64,000 nucleotides of DNA from Paralichthys olivaceus (Eukaryota > Chordata > Actinopteri > Pleuronectiformes > Paralichthyidae), in contig NC_091100.1 of NCBI RefSeq assembly GCF_024713975.1, positions 16,574,001 through 16,638,000 on the forward strand, in the 5' to 3' direction. Shown here one piece after another: positions 11,545 to 22,000 of this stretch (positions are counted from its first letter, which is position 1; each line of letters opens with the position of its first letter). Both the position numbers and the translations under genes were made by a program. Below the pieces are notes generated by a model that did not search any database, had not been told where the DNA came from, and was given only the letters and a program-made list of their open reading frames with translations.

Positions 11545-12640
11545 CTTACAATCTGGGAAACAAAAGAATCAACTTTACTTTGATTTACATGCACAATTTG
11601 TATGATTAAATCTGCAAGTAAGAATCAATTCCTTGTGGCTGAAATTTAAAATACATAACTCCGATCCTTCCTAATCTCCTCTAACAACACATGATATCTG
11701 TTTTCTCTTACCTCTCCTCTGCAAAGTGCTCTCAATAGCAGCATGATGTTCTGACTAATAACAGGGAGAGTGCGGATGCAGTGTCAGCAGGAAAGTCTCC
11801 TCTCACAGGATTTACAGGTACAACCACACAGCGCAGACGTTGCTCTGCACTTTCACTCAAAAATGCCACAAGGGAATCCAGATCTGATTTTGCATGTATT
11901 GTTTAAACTGAATTAAATGTTGGATAAGAAACTGTTTAACTGATAAAAAAATATCTTTTACTAATAAAGTTTGTGTAGTTTTGTAGTTTAAAGCTTTTTC
12001 GGATGTTGTGTGTAGGTATTTGAGTGAGATTTTACACATGCTCGTAACTTGTAGATCCTGTTTGGCAGCTTTCTCAGATTCTCAGTCGAACATAAAGGTG
12101 AGTCATTGAGTCACATATCTAGAGTAACAAGAAGGCCAGACGAGCCAGCTGCCCACATGCTGAGCCGCAGGCTGGCCACCAGGGGGACTGAACTGTAACT
12201 CTTTACTGAATACCAACAGATATGACTTTACATAAAGATGAATGACACCACAACCATGGAGCCAAATCAGGGTCAATAAATCTGTTAATTTTAAAATTAG
12301 AAAAAAACAGTGTAGGAAAAGTTTTTTTAAAATTTTTATTTAGATTTTATTTTGGATTCAATTATTAAACTATTATTTTCATTTTTTACTTTCATACATA
12401 TTTTGATATTGAGGTCTTGTTTTCATTAGTTTCAGATTTCATATTTTCATATCAAAATATTAGTGAAAATAAACACATATACAGTGCTTTATTTTACACA
12501 AGGTTTTTGGAAAACACACTTGAGAATCCTTACATAAGTAATAGAACATATGATTAAGCTAGAGTAATTTTTTTAACAGTTGATCAGTAAATGTCCAATA
12601 AAAACTGTGTCCATGTGTGATTCACATGTATCATCAGGTG
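11545..12640. other. Spacer upstream of the ART pseudogene
   Basis: It probably held the old promoter and 5' UTR of the decayed ART. The rest is AT-rich, and no other gene is visible. Confidence 0.4.
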
Positions 12641-12649
12641 TGAACTTGG

Positions 12650-13235
12650 TTACATTACATCACATTTCATTTAGCTGACGCTTTTATCCAAAGCGACGTA
12701 CAATAAGTGCATTAACCATGAGGGTACAAACCCAGAACAGCAAGAATCAAGTAAGTACAATCTGCTTTAAAAAAAAAGCCAAACTACAAAGAGCTACATG
12801 TAAGTGCCATATAGATGCAACACTTTTTTTATTTATTTATCAATTTTTTTTAGCCAAGTTGTAATCAGAAGAGTTGTGTCTTTAGTCTGCGGCGGAATAT
12901 GCACGGTATGTAGGCTTCCTGCTGTCCTGGGGTCAATGGGGAGCCAGCAGTCATGATTTTGTTAAGTGGTTAGTTCGCAGTGAGGGAGCAGCAAGCTGAT
13001 TGGCAGATGCAGAGCGGAATGGAAGGGCTGGGGTGTAAGGTTTGACCATGTCCTGGATGTAGACTGGACCCAATCCATTCACAGCACGGTATGAAAGTAT
13101 TAGTGTTTTGAAACGGATTCTGGCAGCCACTGGTAAGAGATGACCAGAGCCTGGACCAGAACCTGTGCCGCCTTCTGAGTGAGAAGGAGAGGTATTCTCC
13201 TGATGTTGTGCAACGTGTATCTGATTCAGATGTGT
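12650..13235. repeat. Teleost interspersed repeat
   Basis: It opens with TTAGCTGACGCTTTTATCCA and AAGCGACGTACAAT, a hallmark fish repeat module. It continues through GACCCAATCCATTCACAGCA to a Gln/Ser/Gly-like antisense frame seen in many fish genomes. The 120-codon minus frame over it is part of the repeat, not a gene. Confidence 0.65.
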
Positions 13236-15150
13236 TTATACTCCTCCCTTTGGAGAGCAGCATTTGACTGAACAATAACTGGTGACATTTTAACATGTGA
13301 TATGACATGTAACATGAGACAGGACCTTGCAACTAAACAGAATCAAACTGTAATTCATTTTATTATTGAAAGCTAGGCTTCTGTGCGCACATGAAAAGAC
13401 TCACTCCTTCAGAATAAAAAGCTGGGGTGGTATGATTGGACAATTTATATGTGACAAAAATGTCCCTTTTCATGGCGAAATATTAAAATTCACCAAGCCA
13501 TCAGATAAGCCATCAGATAAGCTGAGGACAGTGGGATTTAAAGGCAGCTTGTCAGAGGGCGCAAATGCTTTATATTGATACAACCTCACTGCAAAGCCTA
13601 ATGACACATAAAGTATCATTTACCTTGAATACTGGGCTTCTGATGCTCATTCAGCTTGTGGCACATTTCACTGTGTGTTGATAATGTAGGTATGTCACAG
13701 TACAATTTAATCATACTCACAGATTCTTCTCTGAAATGTTACAATCGCCCATTGATGTACTGTGACACTGCTGAGAAATTCCAGCCCTTGTAAAGTGTTA
13801 ACAAGCTTACTGAGGGAGTGAAGAGGTGAAAGTATGTCCGCCACTCAGTTGGGATTGTTTTCTTAACTGTGTTGTCTTACTTAGTGCACAGTGACTCACA
13901 CACACTGAATATATGTCAAGCAAAGCTTTCACAGAAAATATGCCGCTGAGCAAGATTATGGAGGTTTGCATTGGGACACCTCACCCACAACGTCCTCACC
14001 TGGAAAAAACAGTGGTGCTACTATACAGAAATGCTGAGTCTCTAATGACATGAATTTTCCCGGGTCTTTAATGTAAGATGTTATGTTCTAATCTGTTTAG
14101 CACCATCATGAGACAGAACATTGATGTAATATTACATCAACTTTATTTTTTTTGTGTTTAAAAAAAGAAAACTTATACCTTCAGATCAATTTGAAAGATT
14201 TTATGCATACAGTAGGTGCCTATTTTGCATTTTACAGAGAACAACTATCACTGCTTGCATATAGTATGAGCTACTTTTACATGGATTTGATATCAACTTC
14301 ATGGTTGGTGCTGGACTGGATCAACTGGAGGGACTATGCTTTTGAATTTTATTTATTTTGCTGTCCAATCTACAACCATGAAGAAGTAATGACAATGGTG
14401 GGCGAAAACAAATCCAATTTCGTTTTTGTCCTGTGGGTTAGGGTTCATGTAGACTGGGTTTAGTCTGGCATCCAACTGTTAAGAGCAGCCACTGGCAGTG
14501 ACATTAATCTGCACCAATAATTGTTCAAACACCCCAAAATATAAACAATGGCTTTAAACAAAGAGGTAAAATTGGACCAGCAGGTTAATTTGTGATGTGC
14601 AGAGTTACATTATTCATATGTGGGTGGAAAAAAATGTTTCTCCATTGTGCTGTAGCTTATTGTGAAATCTTGTGTTGCTGCTCAAAGACATGTGTTTCCT
14701 CATCACATCCTCAAGTCAGAAAGGGAGTGTCTGAGGCTGCAGGAGGACAAAGGTCACTTGCAGGACAGTTTCAAGGCAGATGCTCAGCATTGTGGGAAAT
14801 CTCTTTTTGATCTCATGTCTGTGCGTTAATAAAAAATAGCCCTCGGGGTTGCTCAGCCCCTCTACCTTGGTACTCCAAGGTACCAACAACGCAAATGTAA
14901 AGAAAACCATTTTTGGTTTTGAAGAAGGTTATGAGCTCTAACTATTTCCATTATGTCTCAAATGGAGGCCATTGTAGACCAAAGATTTACAAACGTGTAC
15001 AGACACAGATATGTTGCATCTATCCTTTTAACTGGAAAAGATACATCAGAGCCTCACACCCATGATCCCACTCAATCAAGAAGAAGGGTGTGTGGAGTGC
15101 ATTCCGTGGAATTCGTTTCATAAGCTCAGTCATTCGAGACGGACGTTAAG
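13236..15150. other. Intergenic; one orphan coiled-coil-like reading frame
   Basis: No supported gene. A short stretch at 14711-14824 reads SERECLRLQEDKGHLQDSF and then ADAQHCGKSLFDLMSVR, stop, with AATAAA at 14828-14833. It looks like the end of a coiled-coil protein, but nothing upstream joins it. The 103-codon frame at 14152-14463 has no recognisable features. Confidence 0.35.
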
Positions 15151-15158
15151 TATAAAAG
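15151..15158 (+). promoter_or_regulatory. vwa7: TATA box, probable vwa7 promoter
   Basis: TATAAAAG stands about 30 bases before a likely start site. A noncoding exon to 15333 would end in AAG/GTAAGAG. A second noncoding segment could begin at 15763 after TGTCCTCAG, running into the coding start at 16002. Confidence 0.55.
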
Positions 15159-16001
15159 GAAAGGAATGAGAGCACACACTCAGACACACACACTCTCCAA
15201 GAGTGAAGAGTTAACACACAGTTGATCTACACACAATTTTATCGACGTGTGGTAAACCTGGAAATCTGACATAGTGAGACTGAAGCAATGGAAAACACCT
15301 GAATGCGACTGGAAAGTTAAAGAGCTCACCAAGGTAAGAGCCTGCAAATCATATCTTAATATTAAGAAGCTCAAAAATGAGTAATATCTTTGGTTTATAT
15401 TGAAATGTATGAGTAGTAATACTACACATCTCTGGCCATTTTTGAGAATATTGGTTGAAACTAGTGGGATATGTTTTTGTGGTAATATTGGCATTTTATA
15501 TTCTAATAGAGAGTTTTTCCATTTATCAATTTATGCTAAATGTTCATCTGAAAGTGGGCATTTATTCTGAACCAAGGTTTTTTTATTGGGTTAATTATAT
15601 TATAAAGATCATCGTGTTTTTTCCAACTAAAATGTGTATTGCATTTAAAATCCTTCAGTCTAATGGTCCTGTAGCACCTTTAAAAAAAAAATTTGTTTAA
15701 TGTTATTATTTTTCTCTGCTTTCGTGTCTGTGGTTATTTTGCTCTTCACTTTTTGTCCTCAGGTGTTTTCATTTGCCACTTGTTGTCTCGTCACACCAGC
15801 TTCACCTCTCTCTCTGTTTGACCACATGGTTTTCTGCTCGTAGAAACCCTCTGTGGAATTCCTGCACACAGCGGAACACATAAACTAAATTCTGCTCATC
15901 TGGTTTGTGCCAATTTAAATTACTAGAAACAAGTTTGAAGACAGCATCCATCCACATTTCTTCCTCTTTGAACTTCACCCTCCTCAACGTCCTCCTCCGT
16001 C

Positions 16002-19000
16002 ATGACTGCCGGGATGACAGTCGTGCTCATGATGGCGGCGGGACTCTCCCTACCAGGCCTCGTTCACTGCTTCCAACCTCTCTTCTCATTCAATGGGAAT
16101 TCCACCACTCACCGTGACATCACACAAAGGGCGGTTCTTAGAAAGACGGCTGAGGTCTGTCGAGATATCGCTGCCTCTGAGGGACGGGACTTCAGCCTGA
16201 CTGTGAGTTGAGAAGCTACACTGAAGCAGAGAGACTGTGGTGCATTGATGTATCTATTACACTTAATATGTTTTGTATTTAGTTGAGGACATGATAGCTG
16301 TTTGTGTTTGAAATTCATATTCTTCTTATCACACAGTTGCTTAATTGTCATGTCCTCCTTCCCAGATTGACGACAGCCTGTCAGCTGGCAAGGTGCAAGA
16401 GGCCTGTTCCTCCACTGGAACTTCAACATCTCTCCTCTCCAGTGTCATATTCCAAACGTCCATCGCCAACATGTACTTCAGCAACGCAAAGGTGGACGTG
16501 GTGTTTGCCCTGAGTGAGGAGCACCATTTTGACGATGAAACCTTCCAGGGAGGACGTGATGTAATCACTGCAGGTTCACATCAAATATACCTTTTAAAAA
16601 TATACAGTAAATATCTTCATGAATAAAATGTTTATATGGTTCAAATGAACTCACATCAAGCAAAAGATTAGACATTTGAATTTATTGTCAGAATATTCAA
16701 ACTGTGAAAGACAGAATTGGGCAGCTGCGGCTCAGGAGGAAGGAAAGGTTATTAATTAACATAGTCTGTGTGGGTGTTCTCCAGCTGCTCTGCTTCCTGC
16801 CACAGTCCAAAGACATGCATATTGGGGTTAGGTAGATGAGGCACTTTACATTGACCTCAGGTGTGAATGTGAGTGGAATGGTTGCTTGTCTCTGTATGTA
16901 TGATTGAAAGTGTACTCCGCCTCTCGCCCCATATGTCACCGGGGATTGACTCGGACCCCCCACCCCCTGTGACACCAGTATCATAAGCAACAAAAAAATT
17001 TGTATTTTGCCAACTACAGCCTCAGTTTGCACTGAACTCTGTTTGTGTCGTTCTGCTGTCGAGGTGTGGCTGCTGTTAAGGCCAGTGTGAAGCTGGAGAA
17101 CTTTGTTGCAGGGAGATGGACTCTCGGACGAGTCTGTCACACCCTACAGGTGAGTTCTATGATGACTTTGTCATTAATGTTTAGTGTGGATTGTGCCCTT
17201 TGGAAAGAACAATTAAAACAACTCAGTAGAGCGGATAACTTCGCCAGGGCCCAACAGTCCCATTATAAATCCATGGTTAAATTTAGATTACTTGGATCGT
17301 CCCTGAATTTCATGAATATAAGTCCCCTTAGTATGACTGATGTTTTTCATGAAGATCCATGGATTTTTATCATTAGGAGAAATCACTAGAAATACAGAAA
17401 AATAAAAACGTTAAAGAAAATAGAAACTAATTGTTAGATCTGCCCCAAAGTTTCATAGAAATCTATAGTTTTTGCATAATTCTGCAAAAAAAACTAAAAG
17501 AAAACTAACAATAGCAAACAAAAACATAACCTTGTTTGCGGAGTTAATAATTTGTGTAGTGTTTATTAATCTGTGCGTAATGTTTCGTAATGTGTTCTGT
17601 ATTCAGGACTTCTACAGCCACAGTAACTGGGTGGAGCTGGGGAACAAAGCTCCTTACAGTGCTCTGATCAGACCAGACCAGCCTCTTGAGAACCTGGCAG
17701 GTAGGACACTGCTGACAGGGTGTCTTTTTTAACAGCAACTACTCAATGGCAAACTGGATGTTCAGTCATGCACATCACTGAGAAATAACAAGTCCTATTG
17801 TCATCTTATCTGTCAGCAGTCAGTGGACAAACACCCACCCTGCTGTTACTTGAAGAGCTATGTTGCATTGTTGCACAATGTCAATGGCATAAGTCAATAC
17901 ATGCATTGCACATTTCCATTTCAAACATAATGTATCACTGATTAAAATCATTCATCATTAAATTATATTTATATAGTATATATATATATGTATATATATA
18001 TATTATACACATATTTCACTCTTGCTTAAAGTAGAGTAATGTGTAAATTAATGTGAGCATTTCATTTTATTTTATATCAGATGTGTTAAAATATATTTGT
18101 AAATGAATCCCCTGTTCTATTATTTATTATTTCTACTTTATTTATTAAATGTATTGCAGACGTGAGTACGCCAACCTGTAGAAACTGTACAGGAGGGAAC
18201 TGTGATAACAACCTGCTGCCTGATCTGCTGCAGCAGGGGCTTCTCACCTCAGGCTACTTCAACATCTTCTCCTCAGCAAAACCTGCTGGTAACTTTACAT
18301 CTACATATTTACATGTTGCACTGTTGGTATTCTGTGAGCATTTCTATGAGTAACAGACAACATTTCTCTCTGCTCAGGTAAATGCAGCCATGGTGGTTCA
18401 TTTGACCAGACAAGCAGACAGGATCCAGTGGGGGGCATCAGTAAGGATGACATTGGGTCCAGTCACGGCTCACTTCACCACACAGCGGCCGATTTGGCTG
18501 TGAATGCCACAATGGAGCTACTGGAGGACATCAGAGCAGCTGTCGGGGACAAGAACTTCCTGCGGTAGGAGACGTCTTTATCTGAGCCACTCTGGGACCC
18601 TCAGCCAGAGGAATAAAAACATGACCACTTTTAGATGTTTAGTGGGTGGAGCTGAAACACCAAATAAAAGCATAGATAAAGAGGGTCTACTGTAAAAAAC
18701 ATGGCAGCCTTCATTGAGAGGACCAAGTACCGATGTAAATTTAAAGTATTTAAATATAAAGGGCCCATTCTAGGGTATAGAAAACAACATTTTGTACAGT
18801 TTAGATGATTAATACACACTAGTGAAAACATCCCAGGGACTATTTTATATTTAATTTCTGCCAATGGATCCATTTCACCTAAATCCTACACACTGAACCT
18901 TTGCAGGGAAATGACCCAAATCTGGATTCACATAGACAGAGGTTGATGTAGAGTGGAAACTTTCAATATAACCAGGCATATATAAACAAAAACAAAGCTT

Positions 19001-22000
19001 AGACATGAAACGTAAAACAACCATCTACACCAAAAGATGAGTGATTTCCAAATGAAACAGGAAACAAATTGAATAAATTACCGATGATTGCCAACATAAC
19101 CCATGCAAGTAACACTATAAGCATGTGGATGTGTCCTTTGTCCTTCTTGTTCCTACAGACTGATGGGCCTCTCTCAGTCCTCTGTGCTGTGTTTTGTCAT
19201 CGACACCACAGGCAGTATGAGTGATGACATCGCCGAGGCAAAGAGAGTTTCCTTCAACATCATCGATAGTAAGAGGGGAACCCAGCAGGAGCCCTCTGCC
19301 TACATACTGGTGCCCTTCAATGACCCAGGTGGGTAACACACAAGGAGGAATTAGTAGTTCATTACCTGCTCATCCGAGTTTGTAAACTGTGTGTAAAGTA
19401 AACAAGTGATTGAATCCAGTCGTCTATTGTATATCCAGGATTTGGACCTCTGATCATTACAACCAATGCAGATGTATTTAAAGACAACATCAACAAGCTG
19501 TCTGCAAGTGGAGGAGGAGACATCCCAGAGAAGTGTTTGTCTGGACTTCAGGTGCTGACAATGAGCATTTGTCTGTTGTTAAGCAATAATTGCAATTAAA
19601 GCCTTTTATTTGTTTTGTAAAGCATCAACACAATATCATCCCATTCAATTATAGTCAATAAAATATAGTCATTGCCTAACCAGACTTCATTCTTAACAAT
19701 TAATTCACAATGTCTCCTCTAAATCCAAATTGAAAAGTTTTCATTCTTGATTATTTTTGGTCTCTCATGAATAACACTGTATATAACTGACAGCTCGCCC
19801 TGACTGCGGCTCCGCCCTCCTCGGAGATCTTTGTCTTCACTGATGCTCCAGCTAAAGATGCTCATCTGAAAAGCACCATCACTGCTCTTATCGAGAGCAC
19901 CAAGTCTGTGGTAGGAGTCCACCTTTATCAGCCTCACTCTTTAAACACCAACTCAATCCAATAGAGGAATCCTGCACACTGTCCTGTACTTACTAAAAAA
20001 CTTTATTAAAGGTTCAGTGTGTAGAATTTAGTGAAATCTAGTGGGGAAGTTGCATGTTGCAGCTGAAAACCCCTCACCCTCCCCTTCTAAACATAAAAAA
20101 GAACCTGCAGCCTTCTGTTGTCATAAAAACTCAAAATGTGTTCAGTTTGTCCAGTCTGGGCAAACGTAAAAAACATGGCGGCCTCAGTAGAGAGGACCTG
20201 CTCCCAATGTTAATGTAAAGTATTAAAATATACGGTGTCCATTTGTGGGTAAAGAAAACAATTCATACAATTTAGATGATTAATACACACTTGTGAAAAC
20301 ATCAATAGGATTATTGTGTATTAAATTTCTGTCAATAGATCCCTTTCACCTAAATCTTACACACTGAACCTTTAAGTGTACAACATTTGGGTCCTTGAGG
20401 TAAACGGTGGGACAAAAGACATTCAAACACATATATAGACTACACCTCCTTGAGAATGACCAATCAGAGAGAAGAAATTATCAGGCTCTCAGACCCACTG
20501 TCTGTTTCCATTTAACTGATTAGAAAAGACTAAACGCCCCCAAAGGTAATTAACTCAAGGCTTCAATACCTGGGTGAGTAGAAACATGAAAACATTAGTG
20601 GATGACTCTGAGAAGATAATCAACAATGTTGGAAGTTATCCCACTATAATGTGTAAAAAACACAATTAGAAATAAGGTAAATACATTTTAGAGAGATATA
20701 GTGTCACTATAAAATCCATTAGATCTACATAATAAGAAAAAAATTTACCTAATGGGGAAAAAGTCTTACAATAAAACCTTTAATGAATGGACAGTGGAAC
20801 AATTGACATTAATAGATATGTCTAAGAATCAAAGGTCCTGACTGATCCTATACAAAGATGCTATTCATAACATCAAGTAACAATTCATCATTAAGGCCTT
20901 TTGGAGATGGTGTCTGTAATGTGAGAATCCAAAAGGCTTCACGTCTCTTAAGTAATATATCGTGGTCCCCACCTTTAGGTGCTGTCTTAACCCTCTCTAT
21001 ACCATAGAAATGTATAGAAGAAATGTTGTGTTTCTGTGCATTAAAGTTCACAGCAACAGGAAGATCCAGGTCATTTCTGCGTATTGCAATCTAGTGTTCA
21101 CTGATGTGTTGTTTAAACAATGTTTTGAACCAAATCAATTAGAAAATAATCAAATATTGTGTAAGTGTGAGTGTATGTGTGAAGGTCTAATGTAACCTTT
21201 TTTTTTAGGTTACTTTCATGTTGACAGATGTCCTGGCCAGTCGACGGCGACGTAGAAATAGTGACCGCCTGAGTTCACGTGCAATGAATCAAATGGATGC
21301 TCAGCTGTACCGTGACCTAGCCCAAGCCTCTGGAGGTCAGGCCATTGAAGTCACGAAGTCAGACCTCTCTGTGGCTACAAGTGTTATAGAGGATTCATCA
21401 GCCAGTGCTGTGGTAAGACATTCAACCAGAAAACCATGTGTATCACTGGGTTAAAATGTGTTCAACATGTGCATATAATATGTGCAGTATGTGAATAAAT
21501 ATGCACAGTATTTGTTTATAATGTTTTGAAGTTTGTATAAATGTGTGCAATATGTGAATATGTACAGGATGTGTGTAAATGTGTACAGTATGTGTGTACA
21601 TTTGTATAAATGCATGTAGTACCAGTATAAATATGTACAGTACATGTGTAAATGTTTACAGTGTGTACAGTGTTTTGAGTAAATGTGTACAATGTGTCTA
21701 TAAAAGGTTTCTGTTCCTTTCTCTTTGAGGTGACAGTTTTTCAGGTGGTGAGGAATCCTGGAAGACCTGATAATTTTACATTCACTGTTGATGGTTCTTT
21801 GAGGAACATGACTGCATACGTCACAGGAGCCTCATCTCTCACCTTCAATCTCACCAGCTCCTCAGGTGTCTAAATTCAGTTCATGATTGTTCCATCACAG
21901 ATATCTTATCTTATGGTTGCGGTGATTTAAACACGTGTCTGTCTCCTCCAGGTTTATCTCAGAGCTCCAGTCAGTCCAGTGGTCCTCTGGCATCTTCCAC

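Noticed and set aside
12970-13332. 120-codon minus-strand frame
   Set aside because: Lies on a dispersed fish repeat; the protein-like pattern is that of the repeat.
14152-14463. 103-codon plus-strand open frame with aromatic-rich sequence
   Set aside because: No family resemblance, no splice signals or Kozak context; AT-rich chance frame.
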